Shown: in pieces, positions 1 to 7,117 of the stretch
Layout: every line of letters begins with the position of its first letter
Numbering within the stretch: the stretch's first letter is position 1
DNA from: Betaproteobacteria bacterium
Lineage (GTDB): Bacteria > Pseudomonadota > Gammaproteobacteria > Burkholderiales > Casimicrobiaceae
Length of the DNA: 11,947 bases
Direction: 5' to 3'
Assembly: GCA_005889025.1 (NCBI GenBank)
Contig: VBCZ01000298.1
Coordinates: forward strand, 20,396-32,342
The notes under the pieces: generated by a model
What the model was told of the DNA's origin: nothing
The model's database searches: none
Seen by the model: the letters and a program-made list of their open reading frames with translations, nothing else
Translations under genes and position numbers: made by a program

Positions 1-1632
1 CAACTCACCTTGCTGCGTTCCGAAAGCCTGCGCTACGCGCCGGGCTTGAGCCTGGCCTGGCCGCAGCCGATACCGGTGATGGATGTCGCCATCATCGGCA
101 GCGACACCGAAGTGCCATTGCCCGGTGCATTTCCATACGATGCACACCATGCGCCGGCCTCGCTCGCCGGCCTGCCCTTTGCGCTGCGCCCGCACGGCGC
201 GGCACTCGTGCTCGGCGCCAGCGCCTGGCAGTCACCGGCACTTGCGGGCGCCGAGAATGCCATCACCTGGATCGAGCCGGATCAGCGCGTGCTCGATATC
301 GCGCGCGAACGCGGCGCGCGATCGCCGCGCTTCGCCCTTATCGCCGACCAGCCTTATCGTCATCTTGCCATTAGCCCGGCGCACTACGATCTCATCGTAG
401 CCGATCAAGCCTACAACGGCGGCGATGCCGCCACTGAAGACTACCTGTTCACCGTTGAAGGCATCACGCTCGCTTTGCAACGTCTCGCAGCGGACGGTCT
501 GCTCGCCGTCCCGTTGCGGGTGGAGCAGCCGCCGCGCCATCTGACGCGCATGCTCGCGACGATCAAACAGGCACTGGTGCGATATGGCGCAGCTGCACCG
601 TGGGCTCACCTAGCCGTGCTGCGCGGCCTGCAAACACATCTGCTGCTGGTCGCACCGCGGCCGCTGCTCAAAGCCGACAGCACAGCGCTGCGCGCATTCG
701 CACGGCAATGGCAATTCGATTTCGACTGGCTGCCGGACGTAACCGGCGAGGAAGTCAATCGCTATCACAAGCTCGAAGCGCCGACCTTCTTCGCGACCGC
801 ACGCGCAATCTTTACCGGCGAGGCCGCGCTGCCCGATGATGCAACCTGGTTCGCCACGGATTCAGCGCGCCTGAGTCGGCCGTATCTCTGGCGATCGCTG
901 CGCTGGGAACGGGCGCCGCATCTGATCGAGACCATGGGGTGGCGCGCCATGGCCTATCTCGACTGGTCGCTCATTTTTTCCGCAGCGACCGTGGCTTTGG
1001 TTGTCATGCTCGCGTTCGTGCTGATACTCGCTCCGCTTGGACGGCTGCCCCCCGGCGCGCCGCCGCTGTCGCGCCTCAGCATCGCCGCTTACTTCACCGT
1101 GCTGGGTCTCGGCTATCTTTTGATCGAAATCGCCGTGCTCCAGCGCGTAATCCTGTTCTCCGGCCAACCCGTGCTCGCGGCGTCGATGGTCTTCGCGGTG
1201 TTTCTCATCGGCTCGGGCGTCGGCAGCGCCATGGCGCCCGAAGCGCGGACGCGCCGCGCGGCGCTGCACATCTTTGCCGTGATCGCAATGGGCTTCACGA
1301 TGGCCGCGACGGCGCTGTGGCTCGCCACCGATGTGCTTCTCGAACCAGAGACAACTCTGCGCCTCACGCTCCTAATCATGCTGATCCTCCCGCTCGCCTG
1401 GGCCATGGGCCGTCCGTTTCCCTGGGCTCTGCGGCAGTTCGCCGACCAACCCCGATGGATACCCTGGGCCTGGGCAATCAATGGGTTTGCGTCCGTCGCC
1501 GCCGCGTCACTCGCGCCGCTGATCTCGGTTCATCACGGCCAGCCGGTCACGCTCGCCATCGGCGCTCTCTGCTACGTCGTTGCGTTGATGGTCGCGCTGC
1601 GCTGGACAACGGCTGGTGTGGCATTCCATTGA
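1..1632 (+). CDS. Spermidine-synthase-like integral membrane protein, 5' end outside window
   Basis: The frame is open from the first base with no stop upstream, so the gene begins before the window; the TTG at position 10 is only the first possible start seen and is probably internal. Numbering from that TTG, residues 60-165 look like the spermine/spermidine-synthase Rossmann fold: a glycine-containing strand (ALVLGAS, 65-71), an acidic residue at the end of the next strand (WIEPD, 87-91) and the YDLIVAD strand (126-132). From about residue 318 the protein becomes hydrophobic, with roughly six or seven membrane segments. The stretch GLGYLLIEIAVLQRV (366-380) followed by SGVGS, and later WAINGFASV (488-496), are hallmarks of the spermidine-synthase-like membrane proteins found in many bacteria. 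The substrate of this family is generally unknown, and polyamine synthesis should not be assumed. The stop is the TGA at 1630-1632. Confidence 0.8.
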   Translation, partial: QLTLLRSESLRYAPGLSLAWPQPIPVMDVAIIGSDTEVPLPGAFPYDAHHAPASLAGLPFALRPHGAALVLGASAWQSPALAGAENAITWIEPDQRVLDIARERGARSPRFALIADQPYRHLAISPAHYDLIVADQAYNGGDAATEDYLFTVEGITLALQRLAADGLLAVPLRVEQPPRHLTRMLATIKQALVRYGAAAPWAHLAVLRGLQTHLLLVAPRPLLKADSTALRAFARQWQFDFDWLPDVTGEEVNRYHKLEAPTFFATARAIFTGEAALPDDATWFATDSARLSRPYLWRSLRWERAPHLIETMGWRAMAYLDWSLIFSAATVALVVMLAFVLILAPLGRLPPGAPPLSRLSIAAYFTVLGLGYLLIEIAVLQRVILFSGQPVLAASMVFAVFLIGSGVGSAMAPEARTRRAALHIFAVIAMGFTMAATALWLATDVLLEPETTLRLTLLIMLILPLAWAMGRPFPWALRQFADQPRWIPWAWAINGFASVAAASLAPLISVHHGQPVTLAIGALCYVVALMVALRWTTAGVAFH

Positions 1633-1649
1633 CAACTGCATCACTTTCA

Positions 1650-1767
1650 GCGGTTCGTGGCGAGCTAGCCTGTTCCTGAGCTTGCAGAAGGAAACCATGA
1701 ACAGCTCTACAGACCGCCCCTTCGACGCTCCTCAGGGCAGGCTTCGGCAAGCTCAGACCGAACGGAC
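1650..1767. repeat. Degenerate REP-like repeat cluster
   Basis: This lies in the 270-bp gap between the membrane-protein gene and the MFS gene. It contains CCTGAGCTTGCAGAAGG (1675-1691), then in the opposite orientation CCCCTTCGACGCTCCTCAGGG (about 1717-1736), then CTTCGGCAAGCTCAGACCGAACGG (1742-1765; first half close to CTTCGACAAGCTCAGG). These resemble the widespread proteobacterial intergenic repeat of the type CCTTCGACAAGCTCAGGACGAACGG. The outer ends (CGGTTCGTGGCGAGCT on the left, AGCTCAGACCGAACGG on the right) form an imperfect inverted pair, as in a decayed REPIN. Family assignment is from memory of the motif; copy number in the genome cannot be seen. The remaining 1768-1902 shows no further structure that can be supported. 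Confidence 0.55.
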
Positions 1768-1902
1768 TCTGTAAAATTACTCGCGGAACGCCACACTGGG
1801 TAAAGCTTGACCGGCTCCTGCGGCGAAGTGCTGTTTATCGCATAAACTAAAGCCCTCGCATGAAATACACGATGTACCGATTCCCGGTAGCGTAAACAGG
1901 CC

Positions 1903-3114
1903 ATGACAGTCGAGAGTGCGCGCAAGGGGTGGGTCGTCACGCTCGCCGCTGCCGCGATCCTCATGGTGACGATGGGCGCACGGCAATCGCTCGGACTCTT
2001 CGTCTCGCCGCTCAACAGCGCAACGGGACTCGGCATCGCCACCATAAGCCTCGCGCTCGCCGTGGGCCAGTTGATGTGGGGCGTCATCCAGCCGGTAGCC
2101 GGTGCGGTGGCCGATCGCTACGGTTCGGGGAAGGTGCTGGTCGCAGGCCTAGTCGTGCTGTCGATCGGCTCGGCCTTGACGCCCTTCATGACCTCGGCGT
2201 TCGGCCTCATCGTTTCACTCGGCCTTCTTTCAGCGATCGGCTCGGGCGCCGGCAGCTTCTCGGTACTGATCGGCGCGGCGGCGCAGCACCTTGCGACCGA
2301 TAAGCGCGGCAAGGCGGCCGGAATCATCAACGCCGGTGGATCGTTCGGCCAGTTTGTTTTCGCGCCGGTCTCGGAAGCGCTGATCCAGATCCTCGGGTGG
2401 ATGGGCGCCATGTGGTCGCTCGCGGTAATCACATTGGCCGCGCTGCCGCTCGTGCGTTTGGTGAGTCCGACAGGCCCGGTGCAGCACCATGCAACCGCAA
2501 CCGCCTCCGCGCCCTGGCAGGCAGTGCGCGAGGCGATGGGCGACCGCAGCTATCTGTTGCTGCACGCCGGCTTCTTCACCTGCGGATTTCACATTGCTTT
2601 CCTCGTCACGCATCTGCGCGGTGAAGTCAACTTATGCGGCCTGCCGCCGGCGGTGGCCAGTTGGTCGCTGGCCCTTATCGGCCTCGCCAACATCGTCGGC
2701 AGCCTGATGGCGGGCTCATTCACCCAGCGCTTCCGCAGCAAATACATCCTCGCTGCGATGTACGGCTCGCGCGCGCTGTTGATCGGCTGGTACCTGATTG
2801 CACCCAAGACCGAGTGGACTTTCTACATCTTTGCCGTGGGTCTGGGACTCACCTGGCTCGCCACCGTGCCGCCAACTGCGGCCATCGTTGGCAAGCTCTT
2901 CGGCATCCGATACCTGGCCACGCTATTCGGTCTTACGCTGCTGTCGCATCAGATCGGCGGTTTTCTCGGCGCGTATCTCGGTGGAATCGCGCTCGTCCAA
3001 TCCGGTGACTATCACTGGATGTGGTACGCCGACATGGCTCTCGCAGCCGCCGCCGCGGTCATCAACGTGCCGATTCGAGAGGCTCGGATTGAGCCTGTAC
3101 CATTGATTGCGTGA
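1903..3114 (+). CDS. MFS family permease
   Basis: This 403-residue protein has the size and hydrophobicity pattern of a 12-helix major facilitator superfamily transporter of the inner membrane. The family's motif A is visible between helices 2 and 3 (GAVADRYGSGK, residues 67-77). A hydrophilic central loop (about 187-210, with PTGPVQHHATATASAPW) separates the two six-helix halves, and the second half repeats the pattern, with GSFTQRFRSK (271-280) in the equivalent loop. Segments such as GFFTCGFHIAFLVTH (223-237) and PPAVASWSLALIGLANIVGS (248-267) are typical of a broad proteobacterial MFS group often annotated as oxalate/formate- or monocarboxylate-like, but the substrate cannot be read from sequence. 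The ATG at 1903 has only a weak CAGG two bases upstream; the hydrophobic first helix begins just after it, so the start is plausible. It appears to be a single-gene unit. Confidence 0.88.
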   Translation: MTVESARKGWVVTLAAAAILMVTMGARQSLGLFVSPLNSATGLGIATISLALAVGQLMWGVIQPVAGAVADRYGSGKVLVAGLVVLSIGSALTPFMTSAFGLIVSLGLLSAIGSGAGSFSVLIGAAAQHLATDKRGKAAGIINAGGSFGQFVFAPVSEALIQILGWMGAMWSLAVITLAALPLVRLVSPTGPVQHHATATASAPWQAVREAMGDRSYLLLHAGFFTCGFHIAFLVTHLRGEVNLCGLPPAVASWSLALIGLANIVGSLMAGSFTQRFRSKYILAAMYGSRALLIGWYLIAPKTEWTFYIFAVGLGLTWLATVPPTAAIVGKLFGIRYLATLFGLTLLSHQIGGFLGAYLGGIALVQSGDYHWMWYADMALAAAAAVINVPIREARIEPVPLIA

Positions 3115-3181
3115 GGGCGGCCCTGGTCCGCTTTCTCCAGCGTACGCTTAATCGCTTGATCGTCGGTTTGCGAGGTTTGCA

Positions 3182-3883
3182 ATGATCGATATAAGACGGG
3201 CGGAGGAACGCGGCACCGCCAACTTCGGGTGGCTCGACAGCCGGCACACGTTCTCGTTCGGTGACTACTACGATCCAAAACAGATGGGCTTTGGGCCACT
3301 GCGCGTCATCAACGAGGATCGGGTCAATCCCGGGCAGGGATTCGGCACCCACGGACACCGCGACATGGAGATCGTTTCCTACGTTCTCGAAGGCGCGCTC
3401 GAGCTCAAGGACAGCATCGGAACCGGGTCGGTGATTCGGCCGGGCGACGTTCAAGTCATGTCTGCCGGCACCGGCATACGGCACAGCGAGTTCAACCACT
3501 CGAAGCGCGAGCCGGTGCACTTTCTGCAGATCTGGGTTGTGCCCAATCGAGAAGGTATCGCGCCACGGTACGAGCAGAAGACATTTCCTGACGCCGAAAA
3601 GCGGGGACGTCTTCGCCTCGTCGGCTCATCGGATGGACGGGAAGGTTCCGTTGTCATCCACCAGGACGTGGAGCTTTTCGCGGCGCTCCTGAATACCGGC
3701 GAACAGGTAACGCATGCTTTAGCGACGGGCCGCAAAGGCTGGCTGCAGGTTGTCCGCGGCGCCGTAGCAATGAATGACCGCGATCTGCACGCGGGCGATG
3801 GCGCGGCCCTGGAAGGCGAGCCCGCGCTAATCGTGACAGCGAAAGTCGACGGCACGGAAATCCTGGTGTTTGATCTGCCGTAA
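3182..3883 (+). CDS. Pirin family protein, YhhW type (bicupin, quercetinase-like)
   Basis: This 233-residue cytoplasmic bicupin has the usual length for bacterial YhhW-type pirins. The N-terminal cupin carries all four expected metal ligands: H57 and H59 in GTHGHRDMEIV, and H101 and E103 in GIRHSEFN, at the same positions as in Escherichia coli YhhW. The diagnostic HTFSFGDYYDP (22-32) and HFLQIWV segments are present. YhhW and human pirin show quercetin 2,3-dioxygenase activity in vitro, but the physiological substrate in bacteria is unsettled. A GAGG at 3172-3175, six bases before the ATG, supports the start. The following gene begins 3 bp after the TAA and is probably co-transcribed. The 67 bp separating it from the MFS stop contain no obvious terminator. 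Confidence 0.93.
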   Translation: MIDIRRAEERGTANFGWLDSRHTFSFGDYYDPKQMGFGPLRVINEDRVNPGQGFGTHGHRDMEIVSYVLEGALELKDSIGTGSVIRPGDVQVMSAGTGIRHSEFNHSKREPVHFLQIWVVPNREGIAPRYEQKTFPDAEKRGRLRLVGSSDGREGSVVIHQDVELFAALLNTGEQVTHALATGRKGWLQVVRGAVAMNDRDLHAGDGAALEGEPALIVTAKVDGTEILVFDLP

Positions 3884-3886
3884 GGC

Positions 3887-4570
3887 ATGGCCATGCCGGA
3901 CCGACCTTCGCTGCTCGACGAACTGCGCGTCCAATACGAGGCAGCGCGCCAATCGACTCATAATCACGCCGATGTCGAGACTTTTCAGGCGATCGACGCG
4001 CGGCTGCGCAAGGCATTTCGCTGGCTGGAGAAGGCGGTCACGTATCTGGATGGGGTCAGACCACGCATCGAGCACCGCTTCGACTTGGGTCACGGCCTCG
4101 TGTTCGAGTCTCCGCGGTTTGGGCACGGCTCCGTCGGTCAGCACGAGCGGCGCATCGTCGGGTTCCCCGTGATCGATGAAATCAACATTTATTACGAAAT
4201 CGCGGCGTCCAAACCGCTCGCCCTCGAGGTTGCTCCCGGCGGCGTCGCGCTCGCAGAAAAGGCCCTCGACGACGCCGGGCTCCAATACACGAGCCGGCGC
4301 GTAGAAGATTCAAGCGGGATCGTGCGCAAGTGCGCGATCTTGGTGCCGCCCGCGATACCCGCGGCGGTCTCGTTTCGTGCCGATTATCAGACGGGCATGG
4401 TCACCGTGTCGCTGGTCAACGTCGATCGGATCGATCGGGTCACCCTGGAATTTCACAGCAATGCGATCGAGGAGCCGGTCCTCGAAGATCTCGTTCGCCT
4501 GATTCTTGGCCGCGATTCCGCTTTCCTGCGCCGCGCGCCGCTGGCGGGACTCCATGGGCCATCCGTGTAG
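3887..4570 (+). CDS. Conserved-looking hypothetical protein, 227 aa
   Basis: I do not recognise the family. The N-terminal 55 residues are charged and probably helical (SLLDELRVQYEAARQ and later RLRKAFRWLEKAVTYLDG), after which the protein looks alpha/beta, with strands such as VIDEINIYYEIAAS (95-108) and GMVTVSLVNVDRIDRVTLEFH (170-190). No signal peptide, membrane segment or cysteine pair is seen, so it is probably cytoplasmic; the single cysteine is C149. The ATG at 3887 lies 3 bp after the pirin stop. A second in-frame ATG at 3893 is better spaced (7 bases) from the AAGG at 3882-3885 and may be the true start, giving 225 residues. Coding is supported by the GC-rich third positions and the tight spacing to the pirin gene. 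The TAG stop at 4568-4570 ends five bases before the inverted-repeat element. Confidence 0.7.
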   Translation: MAMPDRPSLLDELRVQYEAARQSTHNHADVETFQAIDARLRKAFRWLEKAVTYLDGVRPRIEHRFDLGHGLVFESPRFGHGSVGQHERRIVGFPVIDEINIYYEIAASKPLALEVAPGGVALAEKALDDAGLQYTSRRVEDSSGIVRKCAILVPPAIPAAVSFRADYQTGMVTVSLVNVDRIDRVTLEFHSNAIEEPVLEDLVRLILGRDSAFLRRAPLAGLHGPSV

Positions 4571-4575
4571 CGATA

Positions 4576-4713
4576 AGGGGACAGACCACGGTTTGTCACA
4601 GGCTGACGTCGTTGACCGTGCGACAAAACAAGGCGAGCGGGCGCGCTGGCATAGCGCGAGCAAACCGCCGAACTCATCGTCATGCACTGCCGGGTAACCG
4701 TGGTCTGTCCCCT
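4576..4713. mobile_element. 138-bp non-coding element with perfect 18-bp terminal inverted repeats (REP/MITE-like)
   Basis: The left arm AGGGGACAGACCACGGTT (4576-4593) is the exact reverse complement of 4696-4713. The core is about 102 bp and encodes no transposase. It contains smaller inverted pairs: TTTGTC (4592-4597) with GACAAA (4622-4627), and CGCGCT/AGCGCG around a 5-base loop (4642-4658). The GGGGACAGACCACGGTTT motif is, from memory, one found flanking REP-associated tyrosine transposase (RAYT, IS200-like) genes in many proteobacteria, so this is probably a non-autonomous derivative moved in trans. It lies exactly between the ends of two convergent genes. The outer two bases of the right arm form part of the TIR-gene stop codon. 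Transcripts from either side could fold the arms into a long stem and end there, although there is no U-run of an intrinsic terminator. Confidence 0.75.
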
Positions 4714-6937
4714 ATTGGACCGCGTACTTGACGAGTTCGTAAGTATCTTCGGCGAGCTTGGTGCCATCTGCCGTCTGCACGGTGCGAATATGCTTGACCG
4801 TGCGTTTGGCATCAGGTGAATACCATAAGACGTAGCGGATGCGCGCGGGCGCGGCCTGCGCCGCCGAGCCGGCACTGACACTGCGGCTGCTGTTCAGCTC
4901 GACGCGCAGCGCCTTGAAGCTGCCCGCAGGCACCGACACCGAGTCCCATCCGATGACGCGGCCTTCGCTGTACCAGTTGGAAAAGAACGGGTCTTCGATC
5001 GGCGTCACGAGCGACTTCCATGTGGTGCCGGGCTGCAATGCGCCGAACGCCTGAAGGAAGGGATTGAACTCGACAAAGTAATAGCCCTGGCCGCGCCATT
5101 CGACAAAACGGCTTTCGGCGGCGAAGGACTTGCTGTCCGAGGTCTTGCTGCCGTTGGCGGTAAAGCTCATCGTTTCCCGCACCTCGCGATCCGACACCGC
5201 GGTCACCCGATGGACGAAGGTGCGCGGCTCGATGTTCTTCCAGATGCTCTTGAAGTTGTACTGCCAGCTGTCGCCCACGCGCGGGAAGCCGGCTGGCGCG
5301 ACGGCGACCGATGCTGGCGCGGGCGTGATTTCCAGCGTGATTCGGGCGCCCGCCTTCAGCTGCTCGCCTCCCTTGGGCGACTGCGCCACGACCGAGTCCA
5401 CCGCTGCCGACGACTTCGAATCCGGTTTGCCTTCGACCACGCGCACCTCGAAGCCGGCCTTTTCGAGCTCGGCGGTTGCATCGCGCCGCGACTTCCCCAC
5501 TTCGTTGGGCACGGCGACGAGCTGCGCCGCTGGCGGTTTTACCGGCCCTTCGACGGCGATTGCGCGGGTGACGACAACGCCTGAGGCGTTGCGGGCATTC
5601 AGGGTATATGTCTTCCGGCCATCGCCGGCGACAAGCACGCATTCCTTGTCCAGCGGTTTCACCGCGCCGGGCTCCGGGGTGATCGTCGCGCTCGCTGCAT
5701 TTTCCACGCCGTAGCAAAGCTGCACCTTGTCGTCGACCAGCCGCGACTCAAAGCGAAGAATCTTTGGCGGCGCGGCTACGACGTCGGGCTTGCGTTCCGA
5801 CGGAGGCGTTGGCCGAACGGGCGGCTCCTTCGGCTGTACGGCGGCGACATCGGGCTTGTGCTCCGCCGGAGGCGCTGTCTGTGGCGCTGGCGGCGGGCTG
5901 GGCTTGTCGTCCCGCGGGGTGACCTGGGCCAGCGCGGGCTCGGTGCCGCGCCCTTGCATGCTGATGTTCGCCGCCGCGCTCGCAGCGTCGTGAGCGATGA
6001 CAAGCGTGGCGGCGCGCAAGCCGGCAGCCCGCGGCGTGAAGCTGACTCTCATTGCGCACGATGCGCCGGCGGCGAGTTCACCGCGGCTGCATTGGTTCTC
6101 GCTCAAGGTAAAGTCTGCGACGGCCGGCCCCTCGAGCTTGACTGTGCCGATGTGTAGCGTTGTCCCGCCGCGGTTAGTCAGCGTGATTACGGAAGGGGGT
6201 CCGGCAGCCTGCAGCTTTTGTTCGGCGAACTCCACCTTGTCCGGCGTCACCGAAAGAACGGCCGGTGATGGAGTAGTCTTGACGTCCTTGCGCCAAGGGT
6301 GCGTCAGGTAAAGTACGCCGGCGGCGATCAGCAGGAGCAGCGCGCCCAATCCCCAATAGAGTGCCGCAGAGCGATGCTCAACGGACAGCGATGGCTGAGG
6401 CTGCGCCGTCGCTTCGGCGGGTTTCGCCTCCGCGCGTGGTCGTTCCACCGGCTGAGCACCGGCGGCCCGCGGCTTGTCTCGATCGAGGATCTTCTCCAGC
6501 GTACGGATCAACTCGGCGCTGGTCGCGTCCCATTGTTTGTGGCTCAGCTCGACAGCCTGCCTGCGCACCAGCGGCTGGAGGTCTGCCGGCAACAGGTCGG
6601 CGCGCGGCATGTCGGCGCCTTCCACGAGCACCGGCACGACTCGGATACCGCGGGCGAGCGCCGAAGCGGTTTCGAGTCGCACGAAATCGGCGGGATCGTC
6701 GAGGCGGCGCCGCCCCGCACTGTCGGCAGCTAGCCAGTCCTTGCCGATGAGAACGATCAGGATTTCGCACGAGCTGAGAGCGCGTTCGATGGCCTCGACG
6801 AAATCGACACCTGGCTCGATCCCCTGCACGTCCATGAAGACGCGGTCGGAGCCGAAGTGGGCGGCGAGCCGATCGTAGAGCCGGCCGGCATAGCCGGGAG
6901 CGTCGTCACGCCGGTAGCTTATGAATATGCCGTTCAC
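4712..6937 (-). CDS. Transmembrane TIR-domain protein with HYDIN-like, Ig-like and PASTA extracytoplasmic domains
   Basis: This 741-residue protein opens with a TIR domain (residues 2-150): FISYRRDD at 5-12, RVFMDVQGIEPG at 32-43, and DFVRLE at 84-89. E89 is the likely counterpart of the catalytic glutamate of TIR NADases such as SARM1. A charged Pro/Ala-rich linker leads to one membrane segment (191-212). After it come a HYDIN/choice-of-anchor-D Ig-like domain (227-332, Cys283 and Cys294), a Pro-rich linker (333-392), a second Ig-like domain (393-463, Cys408 and Cys433), a PASTA-like domain (474-537) and a beta-rich C-terminal domain (550-738; VPAGSFKALRVEL at 669-681) resembling TapB/DUF3108-type folds. 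Cysteines after the membrane segment come in pairs, supporting an extracytoplasmic location. Flanking charges (RKDVK after the helix) do not clearly obey the positive-inside rule. The start is a GTG; an in-frame TGA two codons upstream excludes a longer protein, and no Shine-Dalgarno sequence is seen. Confidence 0.85.
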   Translation of the reverse strand: MNGIFISYRRDDAPGYAGRLYDRLAAHFGSDRVFMDVQGIEPGVDFVEAIERALSSCEILIVLIGKDWLAADSAGRRRLDDPADFVRLETASALARGIRVVPVLVEGADMPRADLLPADLQPLVRRQAVELSHKQWDATSAELIRTLEKILDRDKPRAAGAQPVERPRAEAKPAEATAQPQPSLSVEHRSAALYWGLGALLLLIAAGVLYLTHPWRKDVKTTPSPAVLSVTPDKVEFAEQKLQAAGPPSVITLTNRGGTTLHIGTVKLEGPAVADFTLSENQCSRGELAAGASCAMRVSFTPRAAGLRAATLVIAHDAASAAANISMQGRGTEPALAQVTPRDDKPSPPPAPQTAPPAEHKPDVAAVQPKEPPVRPTPPSERKPDVVAAPPKILRFESRLVDDKVQLCYGVENAASATITPEPGAVKPLDKECVLVAGDGRKTYTLNARNASGVVVTRAIAVEGPVKPPAAQLVAVPNEVGKSRRDATAELEKAGFEVRVVEGKPDSKSSAAVDSVVAQSPKGGEQLKAGARITLEITPAPASVAVAPAGFPRVGDSWQYNFKSIWKNIEPRTFVHRVTAVSDREVRETMSFTANGSKTSDSKSFAAESRFVEWRGQGYYFVEFNPFLQAFGALQPGTTWKSLVTPIEDPFFSNWYSEGRVIGWDSVSVPAGSFKALRVELNSSRSVSAGSAAQAAPARIRYVLWYSPDAKRTVKHIRTVQTADGTKLAEDTYELVKYAVQ

Positions 6938-7117
6938 GGTTCAGAGCTGGGGGCGCATGGCAGCTAGGGAGGCGCGCGGTGCAGGATTGTCGCGCCGGAC
7001 TTAAGCCTCCGCGAGTAGCGCACTCGCCATCACGCGGTAAAGTAAGTATTCTGTCGTAGACAAATTGGCATGCCGGGACGCTAGCACGCGACCCAACGGG
7101 AGGCAAGTAACGACCCG
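6938..7117. promoter_or_regulatory. Divergent promoter region between the TIR gene and the TPR-S gene
   Basis: These 180 bp separate the divergently read TIR gene (start 6937, minus) and DRHyd/TPR-S gene (start 7118, plus), so promoters for both must lie here or overlap the coding ends. The section 7032-7068 is clearly more A/T-rich than its surroundings and is the likeliest core promoter area. No convincing -35/-10 pair or operator palindrome was found on either strand. A GGGAGG at 7098-7103 lies 14 bases before the plus-strand ATG, longer than ideal for a ribosome binding site. Confidence 0.35.

Noticed and set aside
939..1679. 246-residue plus-strand frame overlapping the membrane-protein gene.
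   Set aside because: It is very Arg/Ala/His-rich and out of phase with the recognisable membrane segments.
1807..1902. TTGACC as a -35 box for the MFS gene.
   Set aside because: No acceptable -10 box at 16-18 bp spacing was found.
1707..2087. Minus-strand small protein of 126 residues.
   Set aside because: Its C-terminal part is translated REP-like repeat and the rest is antisense to the MFS gene.
4576..4713. Reading the inverted repeat as a classic Rho-independent terminator.
   Set aside because: The arms are about 100 bases apart and no T-run follows either arm; a mobile-repeat origin explains it better, though it may still affect transcript ends.
4812..5717. 301-residue minus-strand frame inside the TIR gene.
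   Set aside because: It is an out-of-phase, Arg-rich shadow of the Ig-like/PASTA coding region.
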